From assembly GCA_029204225.1 (NCBI GenBank), contig CM055108.1, positions 7,425,711-7,489,710 of the forward strand: DNA of 64,000 nucleotides, read 5' to 3'. This document shows positions 56,160 to 64,000 of this stretch, piece after piece (position 1 is the stretch's first letter; every line of letters begins with the position of its first letter). Made by a program: the position numbers and the translations under genes. Source of the DNA: Diphasiastrum complanatum. Lineage: Eukaryota; Streptophyta; Lycopodiopsida; Lycopodiales; Lycopodiaceae. The notes beneath the pieces were generated by a model, which was given only the letters and a program-made list of their open reading frames with translations, did no database searches and was not told the DNA's origin.

Positions 56160-57872
56160 TGAACTCCCAAGTCTTTCAAGGAATTTCTGCAGATAATCTT
56201 TAAAGGCAAATTGCATTACTCTTTGGAATGAACTTGGTGCATTACAGAGTCCAAACGGCATTACTTTGTAAGCATAGGTGCCCCATTCTGTTGCAAAAGC
56301 AGTTTTGTGACGATCGGCAGGTGCAATCTTAACCTGGTTGTAACCACTAAATCCATCCAAGAAACTATAAGCTTCCGCTCCAGCAAGGTGATCCAAAATG
56401 CTTTCAGTAAAAGGTAACGAAAAGTGATCCTTCCGTGTCACTTTATTCAATGCTTTGAGATTCACATAGATTCGCAATTTCCCATTTTTCTTAGGAAGAA
56501 TGACAATCGATGAAATCCATTCGATATGCTCGATCTCATAAATGAAATCGGCGTCAAGCAATCTCTGAAGTTCTTTCTTTATCAGATCTGCCACATTAGG
56601 ATTACAGCGATAGAACTTTATAACCTTTGGTACTGCATCAGGTACTAAAGATATGGTATGTTCAATGACTGATCTCGGAATACCCTTCAAATCTTCATAA
56701 GTCCATGCAAAACAATCTTGATACTTAATAAGTAGCAAACATAGTGCTTGATACTGTTCAGGAGTAAGTTGTGATCCCACTTGTACAATCTTTTCTGGTT
56801 CTCCTTCTGCAAGATTCGTTGGCTGCGTCCTAGCTGGGCCATCGTAAACCTCTTTAGATTCCGGCATGTGTTCTTCAGGTTCACGATGTGCTTTAGGTAA
56901 CATGATAACCACATCATCTAGTGTATAATGTTTAAAATGCTTTGGCATATCATGCTGGACTACATTTGCTTGTTCTTTTTCGAAAGGACTTGTCTTGGAT
57001 CTTCGTTTAGTCTTCTTAGCAGGAATTGATCGTGGAGGTGATGACTTCCAGAATGATAAATCTTTCTTCTCAGGTGAAGACTTCCTAGACGATGATGTCT
57101 TGCTGGAGATCTGACTTGAAGAATCATTCTTGACTTTTTCTTTGTCTTTATCCAATAGAGGTGGCACTTCCTTTAAATCAAACTTTTGAGGGAGATTTTT
57201 CCATTTCAGGACCGTATTATAATGTTGCTTTGCTTGTTTCTTTGTCATCAAACCTGTCATCCTGTCTCCCTTCAATATAACTGCTTTGGGCGATTTGATT
57301 GTTGGTTCATCAGGAACATTACGCACTCCAAATCTGGTCGGATCCATATAATGTAGAATCTGTTCATTTGTAAGTTCTGCATTGCCATCATAAGTTAAGG
57401 CATGGCTCATTGGTATGAGATCATCCTCAATTGGATCTGGTATAGGTTCCGTTGATATCCAGGCTACATTCAGCACATTTAGTGGAAACGTGATTGGCAT
57501 ATCCAAAGTTTGATCTAACAAGGAAATCTCGCTCATCTCTGATTGACTATCTTGTTGACACATATATCCCACTGTACAATCAATTGTTGCAAGAGCTTCG
57601 TTCCAATTGATAGTATCCGTTTGAGAATTGTAGTGAACTCCCAATTTTTTCTCTGGTCGATCACAAGTGTGATCCGTTGTTGATGAATCATCATCCGCTT
57701 TTTGAACCACTGGCTTGACAGTCCAAGTCGTAGGATCAATTTTAACTGCACGTTCACGATTTTCAAAAGTGATTTTGCCGGTACCCCAGTTATGAGTTAC
57801 CTGCGCAACTCGTAACCATGGACGTCCTAAGAGAACTCGGTAGACATTTGGTGCTTCTGGTAAGTCCATCAC
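56160..57872 (-). pseudogene. pol: Gypsy F protease end, linker and reverse transcriptase lacking the YxDD box
   Basis: A single frame of 571 codons: protease tail VYRVLLGRPWLRVAQVTHNW, a long linker with SSSRKSSPEKKDLSFWKSSP, then RT with YRCNPNVADLIKKELQRLLD, GKLRIYVNLKALNKVTRKDH, FLDGFSGYNQVKIAPADRHK and APSSFQRVMQFAFKDYLQKF. After KFLER the sequence jumps to LGSS and a stop; in the next frame STDTDHLDRLEK follows at once. The usual IYLDD segment between them is missing, so the catalytic Asp pair is deleted. L ends at the same FLE position because of the A insertion. Confidence 0.9.
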
Positions 57873-58371
57873 GACGAAAGTAATGACGAACTGTACTCAT
57901 GCAATCCTGATAGGTATATCTTCCACCATTCCTCGTGGACGAACCGTCGTTTGATCAGCTAGCTTAATAGCAAAAGTAGCAGGCTTAATCTTTGTAAGGC
58001 CCCACTTTGTACATAGCTTTGTAGAAATCAGGTTAACTCCTGAATCGCCGTCTATCACGGCTGCTTCTTTAGAAAATTGTTTATGTTGTATTGGCAGAGT
58101 GATATTCTTTTTTCACTTTCCCAAGCTGCTCCAACATGTAGTACATCGTTAGATTATTCAAATTCAGCACAAAAGAGCGGCTCCTGATGGTCTTCTGATT
58201 CTTCTTGAGCTAACTTTTGCGCTAAGACTTCTTTTGCTTTTGGCACCAACTTTAGGAGCTCTCCCAATAAAATATTGATCTTGCTAGACAAAATATTCAT
58301 GAGTAATTATGTATGCGGTGCTTCCGGTTCCGTCATCTTGAAGGGTTCTTCGTGATGATGTAATTGATCAT
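57873..58371 (-). pseudogene. pol: Gypsy F protease core and gag-protease linker
   Basis: The minus strand reads AAVIDGDSGVNLISTKLCTK with the catalytic DSG, then WGLTKIKPATFAIKLADQTT. Upstream is a linker KINILLGELLKLVPKAKEVL with a stop at about 58156 (Glu in the right-hand copy). A shared frameshift in GAAAAAAGAATATC breaks the link to the protease. Copia K begins at 58372, so the rest of gag is not next to it. Confidence 0.8.
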
Positions 58372-59010
58372 TGTGAAAATTGTCAACATTTCCTAGCTAG
58401 TTTGAGACCTAAATTGGCTAAAATTGTAAATAGTTTTGGTTCTGGAGTTTCACACGTGTGAACCAGGCCACAATGTTTTTATTTACTGTATTTTTTCAGT
58501 ATGATGAAGTGTCAAACTTCATACCCTTCAAAATGAGACCATTTTGATGTATTTTGGTCATATAAGCCATTTTTTAGCTATTTTTCCTATATAGGGAATA
58601 TCTAGGGTCAAGTACCTTCTAGAGAGAGGAGAGAGAGTCATCTTCCTCATCCATAAATAGTAGGGAAGTCGTGGAGAACAGGTTGGAGAAACCTTTTGTA
58701 TGCTTCATTGAGATCAATAGATCATTGTCATTGTTTCTTCCTCCATTGAGAGCATTGTTGTGTGTATTGTCTTCAAGCTATTGTGTATGATCTTAGGTGC
58801 TTTCCAAAAGTGATAGGCTGATGTATTATGGACTGTATAATGCTATTTTGGGCCGCACTTGATGTTTATGGAAGTTTCCATTTGTGATAAATGCTTTTTG
58901 ATCAAGTTCTTTGCATTCTAGGTAGCATAGAATGTGTTGCCAATTCCTAGCTTATGTAGTTTGGAGTGCAAGCATTCAAGCCAATGATCTTGGAGTTTAG
59001 ATCCACTTAG
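58372..59010 (+). repeat. 5' LTR of K, 3' end deleted
   Basis: Has CACACGTGTG at 58451-58460, a TATA-like CCTATATAGGGAAT near 58585 and GA-rich sequence at 58620. The LTR end and the primer site are absent; gag codons follow after about 59018. Confidence 0.88.
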
Positions 59011-62000
59011 GATCTGTAAAGAAGCTCTTTGAATCAAAGTCCACATCTAGGGTATTGACCCTAAGGAGACAAATATTTTCTAGTAGGCAAAGAGAGGGTG
59101 AAAGTGCTCATGCATTTATCTTGAGAGTTAAGTCCCTAAGTGATGATTTAGCATGCATTGATGAGAACATAAAAGATGGTGAAATAGTCCAAGTTATGTT
59201 GAATGGTTTGCTAAATGAACATGCTAACCTTGTGCAAAGTTTTGCCATTCAAAGAGTCTTGCCAAGTGTGGTTGACTTGCAAGAAATCTTATTGGCTGAA
59301 GAACATAGGTTGCAATCAAAGCTTGATGGTGCATCCTTGCAAGGTGGAGGTGAAGAGGCTTTCTTCACAAAAGGCAAATTCAAGGGCAAAGGTAAAGGCA
59401 AAGGGAAATGGTCCAAAGGTGGTAACTTTGATCATGATGATCACTCTTCCTCTTCCTCTTCTACTAAGAACAATAAGTCAAAGTTCAAGTGCTTTTATTG
59501 TGGGATAAAAGGTCATTTTGCAAATGAATGTTATAAGAAGAAAAGAGAGCAAGGAGAGAGGCAAGGAAATCTTACAATAGATGAGGAAGAACATAACACA
59601 TGTGAATCACTTGTTATGACTTCAAGTTTGTTAGCCAACATAGATGATAATGATCCTTGGTGGATTGATAGTGGAGCCTCATCTCACATGACAAGACATA
59701 AGGAATACTTTACATCCTTATTGTCTTATGAGGGAGAAGGTAACATCATCTACACTGCAAATGATGGTCAATGTGACATCAAAGGCATAGGCACTATTCC
59801 TATTTCCCTTTCAACAAATAGGAAAGCAAATCTTGAAAATGTTTTGTACATTCCTTCAATCACTAAGAATTTGCTTAGTGTAAGTCAAATGATTGACAAA
59901 GGACTTGATGTGGAGTTCATTGGAGATGCATGTTTGATAAGTAAATGTGGATCCTTGATTGCTCAAGGTAGGAGGCATGGTAAACTTTTCAAGCTTGATG
60001 CATGTGTGATCTCTAATCATGAAGGATGTATGGCTAGGGAGCAATTGACAAACCAAGAAGTTTGGCACAAGAGGTTGGGCCATCCCAACTTCAAATCTTT
60101 GGAGGTAATGGCAAAGAAAGAGCTTGTTCTTGGTCTCCCTAAAAGTCTTGTTGCAAACAATAGTGTTTGTGAACATTGTGCCTTGTCCAAATCTCATAGA
60201 CTTGCTTATTCTAGATCTACTTCTAGATCTAAAGAAGCTTTTCAACTTGTGCATTCTGATATTCATTCTTCTAGTACAACTAGCAATGGTGGGGCAAAGA
60301 TGTATGCAACTTTCATTGATGACTTTAGTAGGTATACTTGGATCTATCTTCTTAAAAGTAAGGATGAAGTGTTTGCTGCATTTGTCAAGTTCAAGAATGA
60401 AATGGAAAACCAATTCAATACAAAGATCAAATGCTTAAGATCTGATAATGGAGGGGAATACACCTCAAATAGGTTCAAAGACTTTTGTATAGCACATGGG
60501 ATTAAGAGGGAGATGTCTAGTCCTAGGACTCCACAACAGAATGGAGTGGCCGAGAGGAAGAATAGAACCCTTTGTGAATGTGCCAAGGCAATGAGACTAC
60601 ATGCTAATCTTGCTAAGTCTTTTTGGGGGGAAGCTTTAGCATGTGCTAACTATCTATGTAATAGATGGACAAGTGCTTCCTTGGATGGTAAAACTCCTCA
60701 TGAGGTTCTTTATGGTAGAAGGCCGAGTGTCAAGCATTGTAGGATCTTTGGATGTACATGTTTTGTCAATATCACACTTGATGATAGAACTAAAGAAGAT
60801 CCTTCATCAAAGAAGGGTGTGTTTGTTGGCTATAGTGAAGTAAGCAAGGCTTACAAAGTGTACATTCCTTCTACAAAGAAAGTTGTCATAAGTAGGGATG
60901 TCATCTTTCATGAAGAGAATGTTTCCAATGTTGTTGATGTTGATGTTGATGTGCCTACTAATCATCATGATGTGCAAGATGTCTTGGATGAAGATGGAGA
61001 TGCCACTCCAAAGCAAACTTCAAGGAAGACTCAAAGGCAAAGGGCTAAGCCATCAAGGCTAACCTATGATGAAAAAGGAAAGCAAGTGGTGGACAACTCT
61101 AACTTTGCTTTTCTTACCTCTTTTGATGAACCAACTTGTGTAGGTGAAGCAATTCAAAAGAAGGAATGGATCCAAGCCATGGATCATGAGCATCAAGCAC
61201 TCATCAAAAGCAACACATGGAGGTTGGTAAAGCTTCCAAAGGACAAGAAGGCAATTGGTTGTAAGTGGATCTTCAAGATCAAGACAAATCAAGATGGATC
61301 AATCAACAAGTACAAGGCAAGGTTGGTGGCAAAGGGGTATGCTCAAGAATATGGTATTGACTATGATGAGACCTTTGCACCCGTGGCAAAGATGGTAACT
61401 ATTCGAATCCTAATCTCTCTTGCAACTCTTTATGATTGGGATATGTGGCAAATGGATGTTACTAATGCCTTCTTGAATGGTGATCTTGAAGAAGATATTT
61501 ACATGGAGCAACCCGAGGGCTATGTTTCACATGATGAGCCTAATCATGTGTGCTATCTCCAAAAGAGTTTGTATGGGCTAAAGCAAGCACCAAGGAGTTG
61601 GTATGCTAAGCTCAATTCCTTCTTACTTTCTCAAAACTTTGTTATGAGTGAGTATGATCATTCTCTCTACTTTAGATTGAATGAAAATGATATCACTTTA
61701 CTTTTGATCTATGTTGATGACATTATCTTAAGTGGTGGTAACAATCTAGATATAGATGAAATCAAGATGGCACTCAAAAGAGAGTTTGAAATTCAAGATC
61801 TTGGTAAACTTCATTATATCTTAGGAATAGAGATTATTAGAACTTCTAAATCTACATTCATATGTCAAGAAAAGTATGTTAACTCTATTCTAAAAAGGTT
61901 TCATATGAAAGATTGTAAAGTTGTTTCTACTCCTATGGAATCAAATGTAAAGCTAACTACAAGAAGTAATGAAAGATCCTTCAAGGACATTACTCTCTAT

Positions 62001-62696
62001 AGAAAGCTAATAGGATCTCTTATATGGTTAACCATCACAAGACCTGATCTAAGCTTTGTGGTTGGTAAACTAAGTCAATTTATGCAAGATCCTAGTGAGG
62101 CTCATTGGAAGCTAGGAAAGAGAGTACTTAGATACATCTCGGGATCTAGAGATTTTGGCATCTTGTATGGAGGTACTACACCTAACCTTTGTGGATTTTC
62201 AGATTCAGATTTTGCAGGTGATCAAATGGATAGGAAGTCAACAATTGCCTTTGCAATCTATCTTGGAGATGGAGTGGTCTCATGGCTATCAAAGAAGCAA
62301 CCAACTATCTCTCTATCTTCCACCGAAGCCGAGTACAAGGCATTAACAACATGCACCAAGGAGATTCTTTGGATCAAGAGGATGTTATTGGATCTTAACT
62401 TGCTGGAACCAGAGAAGACTCCAATCATACTTTGTGATAACCTTTCAGCCCAAAGCTTGGCAAGCAATCCTGTTTTTCATGCAAGGAGCAAGCACATTGA
62501 GATTGCTCACCATTTTGTGAGAGATCAAGTCATTGCCAAAGAGGTGGAGCTTCAACATGTCTCTTCAAAGGAGTGTGTGGCTGATATCTTCACCAAACCA
62601 TTGGGAAAGGACCTATATTTAATGCATAGATCTAATCTTGGAATGTGCTCAAAGACTATGTTGAAACTAGCATCCAATGTTGAAGAGGGAGTGTGA
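59001..62696 (+). CDS. pol: Copia K polyprotein: partial gag, protease, integrase, RT, RNase H, uninterrupted
   Basis: The frame is open from the stop at 58998-59000 to TGA at 62694, over 1,200 codons; there is no natural ATG because the gag start is deleted. Order: ELIQ-type gag motif EIVQVMLNGLLNEHANLVQS, a KGKGKGKGKW basic run, the knuckle KCFYCGIKGHFANEC (about codon 160), protease WWIDSGASSHMTRH (about 222), VWHKRLGHPNFKSL, integrase HSDIHSSS, RSDNGGEYTSNRF and NGVAERKNRTLCE, RT NAFLNGDLEEDIYM, YGLKQAPRSWYAKL and LLIYVDDIILSGG, and RNase H LSSTEAEYKALTTCTKE with ADIFTKPLGKDLY. The stop codon lies inside the first bases of the 3' LTR. All catalytic residues are present. Confidence 0.93.
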   Translation: MHLGSVKKLFESKSTSRVLTLRRQIFSSRQREGESAHAFILRVKSLSDDLACIDENIKDGEIVQVMLNGLLNEHANLVQSFAIQRVLPSVVDLQEILLAEEHRLQSKLDGASLQGGGEEAFFTKGKFKGKGKGKGKWSKGGNFDHDDHSSSSSSTKNNKSKFKCFYCGIKGHFANECYKKKREQGERQGNLTIDEEEHNTCESLVMTSSLLANIDDNDPWWIDSGASSHMTRHKEYFTSLLSYEGEGNIIYTANDGQCDIKGIGTIPISLSTNRKANLENVLYIPSITKNLLSVSQMIDKGLDVEFIGDACLISKCGSLIAQGRRHGKLFKLDACVISNHEGCMAREQLTNQEVWHKRLGHPNFKSLEVMAKKELVLGLPKSLVANNSVCEHCALSKSHRLAYSRSTSRSKEAFQLVHSDIHSSSTTSNGGAKMYATFIDDFSRYTWIYLLKSKDEVFAAFVKFKNEMENQFNTKIKCLRSDNGGEYTSNRFKDFCIAHGIKREMSSPRTPQQNGVAERKNRTLCECAKAMRLHANLAKSFWGEALACANYLCNRWTSASLDGKTPHEVLYGRRPSVKHCRIFGCTCFVNITLDDRTKEDPSSKKGVFVGYSEVSKAYKVYIPSTKKVVISRDVIFHEENVSNVVDVDVDVPTNHHDVQDVLDEDGDATPKQTSRKTQRQRAKPSRLTYDEKGKQVVDNSNFAFLTSFDEPTCVGEAIQKKEWIQAMDHEHQALIKSNTWRLVKLPKDKKAIGCKWIFKIKTNQDGSINKYKARLVAKGYAQEYGIDYDETFAPVAKMVTIRILISLATLYDWDMWQMDVTNAFLNGDLEEDIYMEQPEGYVSHDEPNHVCYLQKSLYGLKQAPRSWYAKLNSFLLSQNFVMSEYDHSLYFRLNENDITLLLIYVDDIILSGGNNLDIDEIKMALKREFEIQDLGKLHYILGIEIIRTSKSTFICQEKYVNSILKRFHMKDCKVVSTPMESNVKLTTRSNERSFKDITLYRKLIGSLIWLTITRPDLSFVVGKLSQFMQDPSEAHWKLGKRVLRYISGSRDFGILYGGTTPNLCGFSDSDFAGDQMDRKSTIAFAIYLGDGVVSWLSKKQPTISLSSTEAEYKALTTCTKEILWIKRMLLDLNLLEPEKTPIILCDNLSAQSLASNPVFHARSKHIEIAHHFVRDQVIAKEVELQHVSSKECVADIFTKPLGKDLYLMHRSNLGMCSKTMLKLASNVEEGV

Positions 62697-63330
62697 AAAT
62701 TGTCAACATTTCCTAGCTAGTTTGAGACCTAAATTGGCTAAAATTGTAAATAGTTTTGGTTCTGGAGTTTCACACGTGTGAACCAGGCCACAATGTTTTT
62801 ATTTACTGTATTTTTTCAGTATGATGAAGTGTCAAACTTCATACCCTTCAAAATGAGACCATTTTGATGTATTTTGGTCATATAAGCCATTTTTTAGCTA
62901 TTTTTCCTATATAGGGAATATCTAGGGTCAAGTACCTTCTAGAGAGAGGAGAGAGAGTCATCTTCCTCATCCATAAATAGTAGGGAAGTCGTGGAGAACA
63001 GGTTGGAGAAACCTTTTGTATGCTTCATTGAGATCAATAGATCATTGTCATTGTTTCTTCCTCCATTGAGAGCATTGTTGTGTGTATTGTCTTCAAGCTA
63101 TTGTGTATGATCTTAGGTGCTTTCCAAAAGTGATAGGCTGATGTATTATGGACTGTATAATGCTATTTTGGGCCGCACTTGATGTTTATGGAAGTTTCCA
63201 TTTGTGATAAATGCTTTTTGATCAAGTTCTTTGCATTCTAGGTAGCATAGAATGTGTTGCCAATTCCTAGCTTATGTAGTTTGGAGTGCAAGCATTCAAG
63301 CCAATGATCTTGGAGTTTAGATCCACTTAG
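62692..63330 (+). repeat. 3' LTR of K, followed directly by gag
   Basis: Matches 58372-59010 at every position I compared (offset 4320). Exact CACACGTGTG at 62771-62780. It is truncated at the same base as the 5' copy. Confidence 0.9.
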
Positions 63331-63682
63331 GATCTGTAAAGAAGCTCTTTGAATCAAAGTCCACATCTAGGGTATTGACCCTAAGGAGACAAATATTTTC
63401 TAGTAGGCAAAGAGAGGGTGAAAGTGCTCATGCATTTATCTTGAGAGTTAAGTCCCTAAGTGATGATTTAGCATGCATTGATGAGAACATAAAAGATGGT
63501 GAAATAGTCCAAGTTATGTTGAATGGTTTGCTAAATGAACATGCTAACCTTGTGCAAAGTTTTGCCATTCAAAGAGTCTTGCCAAGTGTGGTTGACTTGC
63601 AAGAAATCTTATTGGCTGAAGAACATAGGTTGCAATCAAAGCTTGATGGTGCATCCTTGCAAGGTGGAGGTGAAGAGGCTTT
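63331..63682 (+). pseudogene. gag: Second copy of K gag fragment
   Basis: The same gag codons as 59011-59362 (TLRRQIFSSRQREGESAHAF, EIVQVMLNGLLNEHANLVQS). It breaks at GAGGCTTTC and passes into gypsy sequence at 63683, with TTC shared at the joint. Confidence 0.9.
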
Positions 63683-64000
63683 CCTCGTGGACGAACCGTC
63701 GTTTGATCAGCTAGCTTAATAGCAAAAGTAGCAGGCTTAATCTTTGTAAGGCCCCACTTTGTACATAGCTTTGTAGAAATCAGGTTAACTCCTGAATCGC
63801 CGTCTATCACGGCTGCTTCTTTAGAAAATTGTTTATGTTGTATTGGCAGAGTGATATTCTTTTTTCACTTTCCCAAGCTGCTCCAACATGTAGTACATCG
63901 TTAGATTCTTCAAATTCAGCACAAAAGAGCGGCTCCTGATGGTCTTCTGATTCTTCTTGAGCTAACTTTTGCACTAAGACTTCTTTTGCTTTTGGCACCA
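63683..64000 (-). pseudogene. pol: Second copy of gypsy F protease and linker, runs off the window
   Basis: Bases 63683-64000 repeat 57931-58248 with two differences seen (58156 A versus C; near 58220 G versus A). On the minus strand: linker MPKAKEVLVQKLAQEESEDH, AEFEESNDVLHVGAAW (Glu where the left copy has a stop), then the same frameshift and DGDSGVNLISTKLC. Because the disabling frameshift is shared, the two are copies of one decayed element. Confidence 0.88.

Larger units (their letters stand above)
49850..58371 (-). mobile_element. Gypsy element F with a sense reading frame downstream of pol
   Basis: On the minus strand: gag-protease linker and protease (58371 to about 57700), Ser/Lys linker and RT (to 56157), RNase H, integrase (to 54100), a CTTCG-motif spacer (54090-53370), an accessory frame of about 2.9 kb (53365-50425), a purine tract and an LTR start. 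The integrase lacks a chromodomain, which points to the non-chromovirus (Tat/Athila-like) side of plant Ty3/gypsy. The gag side is cut by copia K. Many stops and shifts make it inactive. Confidence 0.8.
58372..63682 (+). mobile_element. Copia element K and a second partial K copy
   Basis: K starts at an exact LTR terminus TGTGAAAATTGTC. It runs LTR (58372 to about 59010), gag without its N-terminus, a complete pol, polypurine tract GAAGAGGGAG (62682-62691) and a second LTR at 62692. The second LTR is followed not by flanking DNA but by the same gag segment, to 63682. Bases 58372-59360 and 62692-63680 appear identical. Both share the deletion that removes the LTR end, primer site, leader and gag start. 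Confidence 0.88.

Noticed and set aside
63375-63719. A separate small gene at the right end
   Set aside because: It is the repeated K gag fragment running by chance into reversed gypsy sequence.
1-64000. tRNA, rRNA, CRISPR array or bacterial features
   Set aside because: No cloverleaf, rRNA core or repeat-spacer pattern was noticed; the TGGTATCAGAGCC sites are primer binding sites and not tRNA genes.

Overview
This window is plant nuclear DNA made almost entirely of LTR retrotransposons. The evidence is: Ty1/copia polyproteins (gag, CCHC knuckle, DSGASS protease, integrase, YVDD reverse transcriptase, RNase H); LTRs of the TG...CA type followed by primer binding sites close to TGGTATCAGAGCC, the plant initiator-Met tRNA type; Ty3/gypsy polyproteins without a chromodomain; and one fragmentary spliced gene resembling remorin, a plant-specific family. 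The species cannot be told from sequence alone. The deep nesting and slow decay suggest a large-genome vascular plant (gymnosperm or fern type), but that is inference. There are no bacterial features, no CRISPR and no recognised RNA genes. Element letters (A-L) are my own labels.

Left block, 1-38308, is a nest. A gypsy fragment L (1-3425, +) was broken by copia element A (+, starting at 3426). A was then hit by copia B (+, 3469-21015) in its 5' LTR, copia C (-, 23310-29511) after its protease region, copia I (+, 30281-36015) in its integrase, and element G (from 38309) in its 3' LTR. B was itself hit by copia D (-, 3715-9811) in its 5' LTR and copia E (+, 11460-17483) after its protease region. 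Perfect 5-bp target-site duplications can be read for B (TATTA), D (AGTGA), E (ATCCT) and C (TAGAT), and the host reading frames rejoin when the inserts are removed. D carries an internal inversion of 5' LTR end, primer site and gag. E has lost reverse transcriptase and holds about 1.07 kb of unrelated, largely open sequence in its place.

Middle block, 38309-50374: element G (LTR-like, then a G-poor leader with tandem repeats), a minus-strand LTR-like stretch, the ruined copia H with two LTR-like units, CT microsatellites, the remorin-like gene remnant on the minus strand (46805-47971), and short tandem duplications. Several stretches here are unassigned.

Right block, about 49850-64000: gypsy element F on the minus strand, related to L. 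Downstream of its pol, in sense orientation, lies a decayed accessory reading frame of about 2.9 kb with a strong coiled coil, followed by a polypurine tract and LTR. F's protease/gag linker is interrupted by copia K (+), which has an uninterrupted open frame of about 3.7 kb but lacks the LTR end, primer site and gag start. K's first 990 bp recur after its pol, and gypsy sequence from the left flank then restarts, giving an unusual direct-repeat structure.

A signal that crosses family boundaries is the palindrome CACACGTGTG (G-box core CACGTG). It occurs ten times exactly, in the LTRs or leader of at least five different copia families here, and I saw no copy in the gypsy or remorin parts.
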